Positions 12,387 through 22,987 of a stretch of 64,000 nt of DNA are shown piece after piece. Both the position numbers and the translations under genes were made by a program. The notes under the pieces are model-generated. The model was not told the DNA's origin, did no database searches, and saw only the letters and a program-made list of their open reading frames with translations. Source of the DNA: Bryoerythrophyllum caledonicum (Eukaryota; Streptophyta; Bryopsida; Pottiales; Pottiaceae); NCBI GenBank assembly GCA_963971425.1, contig OZ020524.1, positions 11,969,845 to 12,033,844 on the forward strand, read 5' to 3'. Every line of letters starts with the position of its first letter. Positions within the stretch are counted from its first letter, which is position 1.

Positions 12387-13096
12387 CTATGCTAGGCCAC
12401 CCGGAAATAGATGAAGGTCAGAGAGATATGGCAACAATTCCTCCAGCAGTACCAAATCCTCTTTGGCGCCATCATGATTGTATGACCATGATGGAAGTAG
12501 AAGGACGTTCTCCGTTAAATTGAGCATGTGCTTAATCGAGCTATCGTCAATGACAAGCGTATTCGCCGGAGTATACTCACGACTGAACCTATTGAAGAGA
12601 TGGTTCGATAACGTCTTCAAGAAGATGTCCTTCCGAGTGCCCAATTCCTTCATGTAGATTGTTCTGGTACTGACTCTACGCTCGGGAACCCTATCGCAAC
12701 TCTCCTGACCAAAGATCCTAAGAAGGTACGAAGTACAATGCTGAAAAAGATATTTACATATTAACGTGTTGTAGATGTCATCATCAAACTCCAAATTGTG
12801 ATGATGGCAAACTTAGACAACTTCGTGAGGAATTTTGCACAACCTGGGCGCACTCGGACTAGTTTAGGGCCTACTTCGGTCGGCAGCAAAGCCGAGTGAA
12901 TGGACGGGTCTGAGTTCCTGAATCCCCTGGCGTGCCACGTAGGTTCACACGTGCATAGAATCCCACTAAGGTCCAGCACAACATTCAACCACCTGCCCTC
13001 AAAATCTGATAGGACTCTAGGTATTTCTTCTAGATTATTGGGACCACTTATTGATGCCTCGCAGACCTGGTTCAAAAATGCCAATAGAACGAACAA
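12387..13096 (-). pseudogene. FCP1/NIF-like phosphatase-domain gene, decayed
   Basis: Two overlapping minus-strand frames together cover an FCP1/NLI-interacting-factor (HAD superfamily) domain. The order fits the family: the motif I region LNVVLDLSGILC, then RVRPGCAKFLTKLSKFAIITIW, then FGQESCDRV, then NTLVIDDSSIKHMLN, then LLPYLSDLH. The catalytic DxDx(T/V) signature reads DLSGIL here, so the second aspartate is lost and phosphatase activity is doubtful. Similar degenerate motifs occur in the plant-expanded branch of this family as I recall it. The two halves lie in different frames near 12790, which suggests a one-base frameshift or an unrecognised short intron. No clear 3' end is visible. 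I treat it as a pseudogene of a multicopy family. Confidence 0.65.
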
Positions 13097-13429
13097 TATT
13101 ACTAAAGATTCATTAACAACGACGGGTCAACAAAATGTAGAACGAAAGAGGCAAATGGGGAGAGGTGTCATGGCGGAGAGTGGAAGGTATTAGAAGAATA
13201 CCTCGAGAACTTCATCGTCTTGCAGCATTTTGTCTCAAACCACCATCGATCCCAACCCTGCATGCTGCCAAGGGGTTCCGAGTGCCCCACAACCATTTGG
13301 AGGCACGGTGTCGAGTAGCGAGAGTTTTCTTTGGGAAATCGCGGAGATCCTAGCTGCTGCTAGAAACGGTTTGAGAACAAAGGTTGTCTCCAAATAAATC
13401 TCTAGTCTTGACCACCAATTCATCTTGTC

Positions 13430-13920
13430 TTCAAGTCTTTAGTCTTCATTCTTCAGTCTTCATTCTTCATTCTTCAGTCTTCAATCTTCAAACTCCTCCC
13501 CGATGGCCTATCCTGTGGTGGTTCTAAAGGGTTAAGGGTAAGGGTAGGTGATAAGAAACCACGGCCTCGGACGGGTAAAACGGGACGGCCAAACCACGAG
13601 CTGACCGTCCGAAAGATTGGCTCTTAAACTTCAAACCCACGGTGACCAGCAATCGCGCCTCACCGGTGGGAACAACATAAACACGACCGTGTGGGCCATT
13701 AACTCCACTTCGCCGCAACAAAGTTTACGAAGCAGAATTGAAAAACAACTAGCCTCTAAAACCGGCTGGGAATAACGAATAAAGACAACGAGCCTCCAAA
13801 GCCGGCTAGGAATAACAAAGCCACAAGCCACAACACGCGAGTCTTCTAGTCTTCTTATCTTCAAGTCTTCATGTCTTCTTATCTTCAAGTCTTGAAGTAT
13901 TCAAAAACACAAAAGACCTC
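13430..13920. repeat. TCTTCA-rich low-complexity stretches
   Basis: Imperfect TCTTCA/GTCTTCAT iterations occur at about 13430-13500 and 13840-13900. Between them are two near-copies of a short unit around 'AGCCTCYAAARCCGGCT' (about 13750 and 13793). No coding function is supported. Confidence 0.5.
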
Positions 13921-13979
13921 CGAAAGTTCCTTTCCACACTAGCTGCGAGCTTCCGATTGATGCCACAGATGGTTCGAGC

Positions 13980-14420
13980 TGCCAAATGCCAAGTGCTATA
14001 ACTTTTTGGAAAGCTGGTGCAATAAGCTAATACCCTCCAAAATCTTAGGTTATTTTAAACTACCTTCTAAAAGTTATAGAGGTTCAAAGTTTGTGCCTTC
14101 TTATGTCGATGGCAGCAAACCCTCTCCAACTTCGGCGGCTATAACTTCTATACTACGATTCTAAATGAGCCGTATAATAGCTTTATAAAAAGCTAATTTA
14201 ATAAGCTACAATTTCTCTAAATTTCACTTCAAACTAACCTACTCACTAAAAGTTGTGTAAGCTTAAAACTCACGCCTCCCCACTTCCAAGACGGCAGAAC
14301 TCTCCTCTACTTAGATGGCTATAACTTTTTTGTAGCGCATCTAAATGAATCGAGTGATAGCTTCTTAGAAAGCTAGTACAATGAGGTATGCTTCTCTTAA
14401 ATTTCAAGTCTAAACACAAA
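13980..14420 (+). repeat. Degenerate TAACTT..AGAAAGCTAA repeat cluster 1
   Basis: Imperfect units of roughly 130-150 bp share the skeleton GCTATAACTTTT, then AAATGA.CG, then GATAGCTT..TAGAAAGCTA, then AATAAGCT. The same skeleton recurs at 20240-20960 and 38100-38420. Tandem repeats built round 'ATAACTTTT..CTCCGAATT' occur inside plant Ty3/gypsy internal regions as I recall, so an LTR-element origin is possible. Confidence 0.5.
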
Positions 14421-14967
14421 GTATCGAAGCCGTGGTGAAGGCCCGAAGTTGCTGCTCCTCTAGTTGGGTAGCGGCCAACCACTCCTCACTCAATCTCTCA
14501 TAACTTTTGCGTATGAACTCCAAATTGAACAAAAACACCGCTCAAAGAAGCGCAACGTCACAACAAACAACTTCACAAACTTTCATATTATTTTCATGAA
14601 AAACGAGTACACACCGCCCGATCTCCTTCTCGGGAATTTTCTCACAGCACTCCTCACACACCAAAAACACACACTAGGAAGAAAGGAGAGTCGCCCCCCT
14701 TTATCCTTCCACATCAGCCCATGCCTAAGCCACATGGGCATCTAAAGCCTATTGGTTAACCTCCGAAAGCGTTCTAAAGTCTATCAAGATAAGATAGGAA
14801 AGAAACCCCAACCATTGGGCTTCAAAAGGTGTGGTTCCCAAAAAAATTCTAAGACGGTCAAACTTTTTCTTAGTTTCTTTTCTTTTTCTTTCTTGGATCT
14901 TAATCTAATATAAACATAAACACATAACAAACTCTTATATTAACAACTAAATGGATTCTACCTTCAT

Positions 14968-15390
14968 CTAACCGTATAAAAACTCTAAAATTTTACGGAG
15001 CACCACAGAAACATAACTTGCTCTCCGTTCATCGCTTAAAAAGGTCAGCGGCCCTCGAAGCCAAAGACGGTGGCCCATCTCATTAGAAAAGCGACTCACC
15101 ATTTGGCCTTCATTGGTATTTTCAAAACACTCTTCAAACACCATCTGACGGCCACCCGTCAATGAAGCTTCAGCCTCCAATACAATCACTAGAGCTCTCG
15201 CGTCCGGTTGAAGATTCACAAATGCAAGTTGCCGCAGACTTGGATCTGGATGTGGTTGAACACGACGCTCGGAAGGCTCCGCTTCATCTCGCACTCGCCG
15301 ACTGAAAGTTGATGGCTGAGAAGATTGAAACGGATCCTGCGGTAATTGCGATAATGACAACTCCCACTCATCTGGGTCTTGAGAATCCAT
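14968..15390 (-). CDS. Hypothetical protein, 140 codons
   Basis: A single open frame on the minus strand starts at an ATG (MDSQDPDEWELSLSQLP) and ends at 14968. The composition is protein-like: an acidic, Gln/Ser-rich N-terminus, an Arg-rich patch (SRRVRDEAEPSERR), then a mixed hydrophobic C-terminus. I recognise no domain, signal peptide or membrane segment. It lies between the decayed FCP1-like gene and the ParB-like gene on the same strand and may belong to one of the surrounding repeats. Confidence 0.3.
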   Translation of the reverse strand: MDSQDPDEWELSLSQLPQDPFQSSQPSTFSRRVRDEAEPSERRVQPHPDPSLRQLAFVNLQPDARALVIVLEAEASLTGGRQMVFEECFENTNEGQMVSRFSNEMGHRLWLRGPLTFLSDERRASYVSVVLRKILEFLYG

Positions 15391-15624
15391 ACTATCAACT
15401 CTAAGCTATCCAAACTATTGGCTTGAAGCAAATCATGTGAGGCAAAGAAATTATCTTCCTTTTTATATCTCTCAGTAACTTCTTTAAGAAGCTTGCCTTC
15501 ACTGAATTACTCAAATAGCCATAAATAATTCTATTTTAACTAAAAGTAGCCTGCATCAAAAGATCTGGCTAAAGGACAAGGTCACGACATTGTACAGTCC
15601 CTCAACAGTTGTATAAAGCCGCCT

Positions 15625-15850
15625 TGAGTCCACTAATGGTCGCCAAGTTGCGGACTTGGTTGGCTGTCAAGGTCCGTTGATTGTTGCCTGCCGGTTCCGG
15701 GTTCGAGCTTTATCAAACTCGTTGAACGGCCTGGATAGTTGCAACTTGGTACTTGCTAGTGAAAGCATGAAATAAGCAGCCAACCGGCCACCTACGCTTC
15801 CCTGAGCTACAGTGACAAGATGCAGGCTTCCAAGTTACGATAACAAGCTC
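15625..15850 (+). mobile_element. tRNA-derived SINE, copy 1
   Basis: A tRNA-like head carries a Pol III B-box-like sequence (GGTTCGAGCTT, 15700-15710) and is followed by a body ending in CCTGAGCTACAGTGACAAGATGCAG. The same tail (CCTGAGCTAGTGACAAGATGCAG) and spacing occur in the copy at 21325-21530. The distance from B box to tail motif is about 112 bp here and 104 bp there. The two copies are diverged, so both are old. Confidence 0.55.
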
Positions 15851-16230
15851 CGGTTATCCCCCATTGAACCAAAGCGTGGATTTCTCCACGACCCCAACCT
15901 TTTGTATCCTTCTCCTCATATTCTATCCGCTGTCTAAGGCAACATCTTTAATATTTTCACACAATATATTAATTTACAACGCGACAACGGTTCCGAGACA
16001 AGAAGAGGTGGCTCTGAGGCAGCAGAATCAAGATTGATCTCGTCTACGAGCACGGCCGAAGCTTGGACGACCTCTTCTACGATTGGGACTGCAGTTTGGA
16101 CGACCTCATCTATGACTGGGTGAGCGATTGCATGATCACCAAAACTTAGATCTGAAAAAATTCAACAACTTCAACATATCAACCGATGCGCACGTAGGAC
16201 AGTGATACAAGTCAGAGTCGTCAGATGTCA

Positions 16231-16261
16231 AGCAGTTTAGCTCGAGTCGAGCTGAAGTGCT
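16231..16261. repeat. 31-bp palindrome (TTTAGCTC family)
   Basis: The arms AGCAGTTTAGCTCGA and TCGAGCTGAAGTGCT around a single central base pair at 13 of 15 positions. The outer AGCA/TGCT symmetry is specific to this copy. It lies just beyond the 3' end of the ParB-like gene. Confidence 0.85.
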
Positions 16262-17468
16262 CGCTGAGCACTGTATTATTTACAAAAAATACTGGAGTAC
16301 AAAATTGGACATTTACAAAATGTTCTGCCTCTATACACTCGCAACTATGTTACACTAACCTGACGATGAGCTAGGGACATCTTCGAGAGATACGTCTCGA
16401 GCGGGCGACTTTGGAGGGGAAGAGGGGCGGTTCAACGGGGATGGAGGAACATGAAGCGATTGACCCCCCATGGAGACGGGGGAGGAAGCCGCCGGAGGCG
16501 GCAACAACGAATCGCAAGACAGACTCCTAGTCCCTTCTTCCGCTGAGAAGAGAGGCTAGGAGATTGCAGCATTAACTACGGGTGGTGTCGTGGCGACAGC
16601 AGGCAACTTAGCCGACATGAATCTCTCTAGCATGAGCATCATGTTGGCATGCCTCTGCTCTTAGTCCCTCTTCATCTCTTCGTCACGCCTCCACTGCACG
16701 CTCTTGAGCTCCTCGTCACGCTCCGCCAACCGTTGCTCCATCAACCTCTGATGGGTGGCCTCTTCTTCGAGCTTCTTCTCGAGGGTGATCAACCTGCTGT
16801 CATCCTACGCGCTGCTTGCCGTAGCCAACGGAGAGCGGCTGCTCGCGCTGGGGACCTTCCTCTTCTTGGCCGTGAGCCTAGCGGATGACCCGCCCAAGGT
16901 CAAAGCTGAATGAGGCCTCTCGGAGATATCCAGCGTATCTAAAGTTGGGAACTCGAGTCGCTACCGTGAGGTACCGATTGTATCTCCCGCTTCATATTGA
17001 GAGCCACTCTAAAACTTCGGCGGAGTGGCGTCATCAAAGTCGTCATGCAATTCATCATCCAGAGTGGCCGTGCTCGAGCTCGGGCACTCACCCAGGGGGA
17101 TCGGGTCTACATCTTCCTCCTCATCGACGAGGTCAATACTTGTTTTCCCCTTCCCCTTCGCAACGGCCATGCCAAGCTCGGGGAAGATCTCCCCGTTGAC
17201 ATGATACACACCAACAACAAAATTGGCCCAATCTAACGTCAACGCGACCTCTACAGCGTTGTCGAGGTCCTGCTCATCGATGTCGTGGGAGATGCAGAAT
17301 GCCTCGAGATCCAACATCTGGACACCAATGGATTAGATAAGTAACACTTTTGGTCAAATCGAGTTAAAGTGAATGCAAAGCAATACAGATACTAAATCCT
17401 AGCTATTTCAACTTCAAAGGACACGACGCGATTGCTAACATCTATACAAAAACATCTAAGTCTAAGCC

Positions 17469-17499
17469 GGCACATTAGCTTGACTCGAGCTAAAGTGCC
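17469..17499. repeat. 31-bp palindrome in intron
   Basis: The arms GGCACATTAGCTTGA and TCGAGCTAAAGTGCC pair at 13 of 15 positions round one central base. The outer GGCAC/GTGCC pairing is not found in other copies. Confidence 0.85.
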
Positions 17500-17564
17500 A
17501 CGCAACAAAAAGCATAAGAACGACCTGTCTGAAACAATCAATGCACGACTCAGGAAGGTATCTA

Positions 17565-17591
17565 CAGTTTAGCTCGACTTGAGCTAAACTA
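17565..17591. repeat. 27-bp palindrome in intron
   Basis: The arms CAGTTTAGCTCGA and TTGAGCTAAACTA pair at 11 of 13 positions. It lies near the 5' end of the intron, 13 bases inside the donor. Confidence 0.8.
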
Positions 17592-19044
17592 CAAGGAAAC
17601 TTACCACACTCGCCGTTAGTAATTTTGTCCCGCCAAACAATTGGATAACTGCCTCCTCCCTCTTACAAAACAATTTCAGGACCTTCATGAAGAACTCCAT
17701 CCTCAGCTCGTTCATGTTCATTGACTACGCCAGCTCGTTGTACTTGCGAAGCTTGGTATGCAACACATGCTCCGGAGCTGCGTAGGTCTTCCTCACGGCC
17801 GGGATCTACGTGAGCTCTTTCTTGAAGAGGAAGAAGAGGCCAATAGGGTCGAGAGCGTTGTTGCTCTTTGGGGCGAATCCCCCCAAGTGCTTGTTCTTGG
17901 AGGGAAGATACTTCGACTGCAGCACATTGTACGCATGGCACAACGAGGGGCCCTCAGCAAACGCTTTCACTTGAAGTTGGGAAGCTCGTCACCGCAAATG
18001 AAGAGCCAAGCTGGAAGACCGGTGAGGGGGGGCTGCTTTTTTGATGCAAACATCGTCATGAACTCGTTGAAGAAGGGCTTCTCCAACGGCGACTTTGCCT
18101 TCCCAGAGAAACGAGGGATGTCTGGAAGTTGATAATGCCGAGCTTCACGTTGCAGCCCATGTTGCGCCACAAATCCGAAGGCCACATGCCGAGCGAATTT
18201 GTTGCCGCCTTGTACGAACGAAAGTGCAAGGCCCCCTGAGGTGGAACAAACCACGACCGCACATTGAGGAAGACTCTGAAGAACTCCTTAGCATACGGAG
18301 AGAGATCTTTACATTTGCAGTTGCGAAACTGCGTCTGCCTCGAATCCTTGTAGTACGAATCCGGTGGACCCCAATTCAAGAGGGCACGCTTTGAGGCCTT
18401 GCTGAAGTTGTAGTCCTTGAACTTTCGCCAGTTGCCCCGATTGTATGCTCCAGCGATGTTGAAGAGGCCCAATTCCGACCTGATCACTTGAAGCTCCATT
18501 CGAGCGACCTCCTTCCTCTTCCTCCGATCGATCCAGTACCGGGCAGTGTAGCAATCCTCGAGCACAGATTACGCCTGCTTCACAACCACCTTAGGATAAG
18601 GCAATCTCCGCGATGGGCCTGATCGATTGAGAATATACTTACACATTTTTGCGTGATCGGCCTCGGTCATGTTGTCGAAAAACTTGAAAAACACGCGCGT
18701 CAGCACTCCATCCTTCTTCGGGACCTAAGACTTGGCGTCCTTGAACTTTGCCAAGGGCGTCGAAGTCAAATTGACGTTGATGAGGTCGACCTGTACCGCC
18801 GAAGAGATGACATCCGACCAGAGCTTGAAGGTCTCATCGGTCGCGGTGATGATCTTTACCTCGATCGTAATCGAGAGCTCTTTTGCCTTTCTGGCTTTCT
18901 TGAGCACTGCCTGGCTCTTTGCAATGTCGATCATTGCAAAGTGCTCACGAATTGCGTTAAAAAATGGTTGCGCACAACATAAACAGGGTCGAATCAGTTT
19001 ATAATTACAGTAGAAAATAAACATGCCCAGTAGAGTCCGGAAAC

Positions 19045-19075
19045 TGCAAGTTAGCTCGAGTCAAGCTAACTTGCA
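19045..19075. repeat. 31-bp palindrome in intron region
   Basis: The arms TGCAAGTTAGCTCGA and TCAAGCTAACTTGCA pair at 14 of 15 positions, with a copy-specific TGCAAG/CTTGCA outer stem. A weaker relative lies at 19142-19172 (10 of 15). Both are in the non-coding gap downstream of the donor at 19195. Confidence 0.85.
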
Positions 19076-20239
19076 ACCTGAGAGTATACAATATAAGCGA
19101 TTTGAATCTATATACAACACTATACAGATAGTGAGCAAACATACATGTTAGCTCGAGTCAACTTAACGTGCATGACCTTGGTTAAGGAATATTACCTCAA
19201 ACTTCTTGTCATTGGCAATCTCCAGTGCAGTTCTCCGACCTGACCTATGAGACCCGCGAATGCCCGCGGCGGAATGCTTCGGCATCGGTCTCCCAGCTTG
19301 GATCCACAAAGCCCGAGAGCCAAGGATATTGGTTGCCAACGTTGGCTTGAATTGGACCAAGTGATTTACGCGATTATAATACGCGGATATCTTCCTCAGC
19401 TTCTGCGGATCCTCCGTCCAGACAATGTAACACTGCCATGTTCGGAAGTGCTTTCTCATTATCTCCGGGACGTTGCCGTTTATCATCGCTTTTGATGCTG
19501 CAACGCTATGCTGTCCGTTGATGATATAGTAGTTGCAGTCGCTGAGGTCCTCAACCTTTGTTGGCATAACATCCAGCAGCTTGAGCATGACACCGAGAGT
19601 CTGCTTCTGCATCTTGTCGGACATTTCGATGTAATAATGCATCAACTCCTCCATGCCCCGAGGTTCGAATGCACGGATCGTCCACTTTGGCGGTGCATTA
19701 TGCAGCCTCATCACGTCGAGCTCGAATTTCTTCTCTCTATCTCCGAGGAAAAATCAGCTTTGACACTCCCTCCAGAATTTTTGGTAAATCTCTTGGACAT
19801 TGGTATAGTCGATTGTCTCTCCGTACCCGAGCACATGAGGGAGCTCCGAAAGCGCAGAGGCCATCAAATTGGCCAACTCCTCCTCTGATACGAGCTTCGT
19901 CTTCTTCCTGGAAGAGGTCTCCGGCTTCTTGGCAGCTGAGCGCTTCTTAACTGGAGAAGTAGACAACGTGTTGCGCAAGGTGCTTCGACTTGTTCTTGCG
20001 CTAGGTGTTCTAACCAGTACCGACGCTTGACTCAACTCTTAACTCCCGATCACGGTGTCGTGGAGAGAGAATTTGCCTTGGGAAAACGCTGGGTTCTTGG
20101 CTGCTACCAGTTTCAGTCAAAAGAAAAGGAAGATGCCACAAATATGAATTCCATTAATCTACAATGATGACCAAAGTCTTGATCTACATAGAAAGTTGAG
20201 TTTTTGGTTCATCTTGACAAACCCTTGCAAGTAGTCAAA

Positions 20240-20960
20240 CATGAAGTTGTAAAAACATGGGCAGCTGAACCCCTTCCCACTAAATCGGGCTCTTTTACTT
20301 CTAAACTAACTATATAAACACATGCAATAGCGTTTTGAAAAGCTAATACAGTAAGGTTTCTATATCCAAAGTTTCAACACAAAAAGATCTTTACAACTAT
20401 TTCTATGAAGAATCAAAGTTACTGTTCTAAATTAATGAAGGCAGCCGACCCCTTTCCATTCAAACTAGCATAACTCTTGCACTATAGCTTGGAAATAAAC
20501 ATTTTATAGCTTTTAGAAAAGCTAACAACAAGATGAACAACTAACAAAAGTTTCAACTCTACTGTCTCTAATCATAATGAACTATGGTTACTCAAAGTCT
20601 CTGCTTTAAACTTGTGGAATGAAAACCGCTCCTCCGAGAACACCCCTTCAATAGATCAAGTGCCATGGCTCCATAACAACTCGGATTTGAGCTTGTGATA
20701 GCTCATTAGAAAGCTAATACAATCACCACTATACGTACAAAGATTCACTATCTCACTCTATGTATACAAGTTTCTACATGGAATCAAAGTTACTGCTCTT
20801 GAAAATTCATGGCAGCAGTACCCTTTTTTATTCAAATCCACACCACAGCTTCTACATAACTCCGATTGGAGCGTGTGATAGCTTGTTAGAAAGGTATTAA
20901 CAAGTTCTACATCACTATAAAAACTGACATCAAAGCTCACAAAACTCTATCTGTCCCACT
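20240..20960 (+). repeat. Degenerate TAACTT..AGAAAGCTAA repeat cluster 2
   Basis: Four or so imperfect units of 150-200 bp share GATAGCTCATTAGAAAGCTAA-like and GAATCAAAGTTACTGCTCT-like blocks. They are related to clusters at 13980-14420 and 38100-38420. Short open frames inside are incidental. Confidence 0.5.
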
Positions 20961-21324
20961 CGAAAATCCGAGCGTCTTTTTATACTAAATGGAGGAGACT
21001 TTGGCCGAGGGAGGACGGAAGAAAAGTCAAGGGCCTAAATCAGCCCATGCTTCTCTAGCCTTCCTTTTTACTTACCCTTGGACACCAAAGTCTATTTACC
21101 TCCAAATCTTATCCAAATCTTCCCATATAAGCCTAGCTTGACTTTTAGTTCCTAACCTATAACTCTACTACAAGTTGGCACTATATTTCTCCCCCTAAAC
21201 TAACCTCAAACTAAACATTTCTTATTTCTACTACAAACTATAATACCATAGCACTCTGTTTAAGTTTTTTGATCACAAAAGAGTTAGAGAATAGCTTAAA
21301 TATCATTAGAGCCCAAGTACTGCC

Positions 21325-21530
21325 ATCGACCGCGGCTTAGTTCGGCTGGCTAAGCTTTCGTTGCTCCTCGCCAGTCCGGGTTCGATTCCTCGGCTTGTCA
21401 GAGCGGCTGGCGCTCGCGTGGTTAGGGGACTGCTGGAATCAGCAATAAATCCAGCTGGTGGACGCTCCTAAGTCCTGAGCTAGTGACAAGATGCAGTAAA
21501 GATCCTCTAAGATAAGCTTCTGGCCTGGTA
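21325..21530 (+). mobile_element. tRNA-derived SINE, copy 2
   Basis: A tRNA-like head (GGCTTAGTTCGGCTGG, D-arm/A-box-like) is followed by a perfect B box GGTTCGATTCC at 21379-21389. The body ends in CCTGAGCTAGTGACAAGATGCAG. It matches the copy at 15625-15850 in layout. It is not a functional tRNA, because the 3' acceptor half does not pair and the sequence continues into a shared non-tRNA body. Confidence 0.65.
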
Positions 21531-21617
21531 GGGTAATTGAGGAAAAACCGTTTATTCTCCATAATTACCTTAACCAGCTAAATTCCCCATTTTTCTTCTT
21601 AATCTTATTTTTTTATA

Positions 21618-22260
21618 TCATGAACTGTATCGCATCACGACAACGGGCCCCGAAACTATCGAAATTTCTATCGGGCGCCTCCCCGCGATTATTTTTGCCT
21701 TCTCTAGAGTGGCAAAGGTTTTCATTTTTGATAGAATGACGCGGAGTTTATTCGCTACAACCTGTGCTTTCAGCGGCTCACCACTACTAGTCTCCCATTT
21801 CTTTAGTGAGATTTTGTGGTCGACCTGAGCCACTATTTCATCAAATTTGGACGCCCTAAGAGAATTGACTAAATTGTGGATACAGAAGGGAGATGAAATA
21901 TTGTTTACTATAATAGTAAACATATAAGGCTCTACGGACTCAGTGGTTGTCACACACGACAACTTAACGTGCTCATTATCTTTGTGGACTACATCTGTAA
22001 TTTAGGTCGTGAAGTCGATGTGTTGGGATTCAACGATATCACCGGCGAAGGTCTGAACAAACACTAGATTATCCGTATAGGTGGCCCACAGAAGCGTCTA
22101 CTTCAATGTCAGTGATGGGTCCTTGAGCTCCCATCAATCCAAGTGGTTGTTGTTGTCTCCATCGTCATCATCAAGGTCGACGGGCTTTTGCTGGAAGAAG
22201 TGCTGCAGTTGAGTCACCATCATGTCCCTCTCAGTTCTGCACACACACGAAATCGAGCAC
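21618..22260 (-). pseudogene. Unrecognised conserved-looking coding region, decayed
   Basis: A minus-strand frame runs through about 210 codons with three in-frame stops. The 3' 114 codons are open (SCVTTTESVEPYMFTIIVNN). The stops sit where neighbouring sequence suggests Trp or Gln codons, so C-to-T/G-to-A change explains them. It contains an Asp/Asn-rich stretch (DLDDDDGDNNNHLD). A possible acceptor (TGTGTGCAG) precedes it. It lies upstream of and on the same strand as the ParB-like gene, between that gene and the palindrome-rich flank, so it may be a 5' exon group of the same gene or a second gene of the same element. No domain is recognised. Confidence 0.45.
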
Positions 22261-22302
22261 AAATATTAGATTGCTAAATTTATCATCCAATTAAGATGGA
22301 GA

Positions 22303-22339
22303 GGTTACCCTTTAGCTCGACTCGAGCTAAAGTGTAACC
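22303..22339. repeat. 37-bp palindrome
   Basis: The arms GGTTACCCTTTAGCTCGA and TCGAGCTAAAGTGTAACC pair at 17 of 18 positions around one base. The outer GGTTAC/GTAACC stem is private to this copy. Confidence 0.9.
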
Positions 22340-22945
22340 AAATACAAAATATGTCAATAATACTCTGCAACAAAGTATAGTCATTTGGAAAACTTCCCTA
22401 GACCCATTCAATCAATTCATGCCTACTTCTCGTTCAACTCCCAAAACCGTGGAAAAGCTTACGAACCAATCCAATCACTTACGAACCTAAGGCTTTAAGG
22501 TTCTTAAGTGGCTGGAACGAGACTGAAGGTCATTCACGATTCAGGAAGCTGAACGAGAAGTAGACATGAGTTGAGATACTAGACTGCAATTACACGATGG
22601 TAACATTGTTGTATTCAAGCTAATGCTTCATCTTTAGCTCGACTCGAGCTAAAGTGTTATCAAATACAATGTATGTCAGTACAGCTCTGCAACATTAAAT
22701 ATTCCTTTGGAAGACTTTCCTAGACCCTTTTATTCAATTCATGCCTACTTCTTGTTCAACTCCCAAAACTGTGAAAAAGCTTACAAACCGATCCAATCAC
22801 TCACAAACCTCATTCTTTGAGGTTCTCATGTGGTTGGAGCGGGACTAAAACTCATGCACGATTTCTGGGAGGTGAACAAGAAGTAGACATGAGTTGTGTC
22901 ATTGATATCATTGGTAAATTTTACTTCTGGCATGTTTTTAGGTCC
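22303..22945. repeat. 322-bp tandem duplication, each unit a palindrome plus a foldback
   Basis: Two units with a 322-bp offset each contain a TTTAGCTC palindrome (centres 22321 and 22643) followed about 100 bp later by a long inverted repeat (22418-22568 and 22740-22891). In each foldback the ends CATG(C/T)CTACTTCT(C/T)GTTCA pair with their complement, and pairing continues inward through CACTTA..GAACCT to a short terminal loop. The foldbacks are about 151 bp long. They could be a MITE, a primary hairpin RNA or a replication/binding structure. Confidence 0.75.
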
Positions 22946-22987
22946 GAAAGTAATGGTGTTTGAGTTGTGGTTTAGGTCATTTGTTTT

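Larger units (their letters stand above)
17318..17604 (-). other. Intron carrying two palindromes
   Basis: On the minus strand this interval starts GTAAGTTT and ends GGTGTCCAG, with coding sequence on either side. It contains palindromes at 17469-17499 (GGCAC outer arms, 13 of 15 pairs) and at 17565-17591 (11 of 13 pairs). Confidence 0.65.
16560..20035 (-). pseudogene. ParB/sulfiredoxin-like multi-exon gene, decayed
   Basis: A long minus-strand gene can be followed through several exons. The N-terminal part (20035-19196) has a basic Ser/Lys-rich leader, then at about 19500 the segment YYIINGQHSVAASKAM. This resembles the GxxR/GQHR..A box of ParB and sulfiredoxin-fold proteins, which in ParB binds CTP. 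A donor (GTAATA) follows at 19195. The middle part (about 18990-17605) is well-formed but unrecognised. An intron with GTAAGT..TCCAG spans 17604-17318. The next exon starts at 17317 (MLDLEAFCISHD) and leads to a C-terminal coiled coil (ITLEKKLEEEATHQRLMEQ, about 16.8 kb). Several in-frame stops and at least one frame change mark decay. The total is roughly 900 codons. The two identified intron regions each contain palindromes of the TTTAGCTC family. I do not know the family name; a transposon or other selfish-element gene is my best inference. Confidence 0.55.

Noticed and set aside
21325-21400. A functional tRNA gene
   Set aside because: D-arm and B box are present, but the acceptor and anticodon stems do not pair and the sequence continues into a body shared with the copy at 15.6 kb, so it is a SINE.
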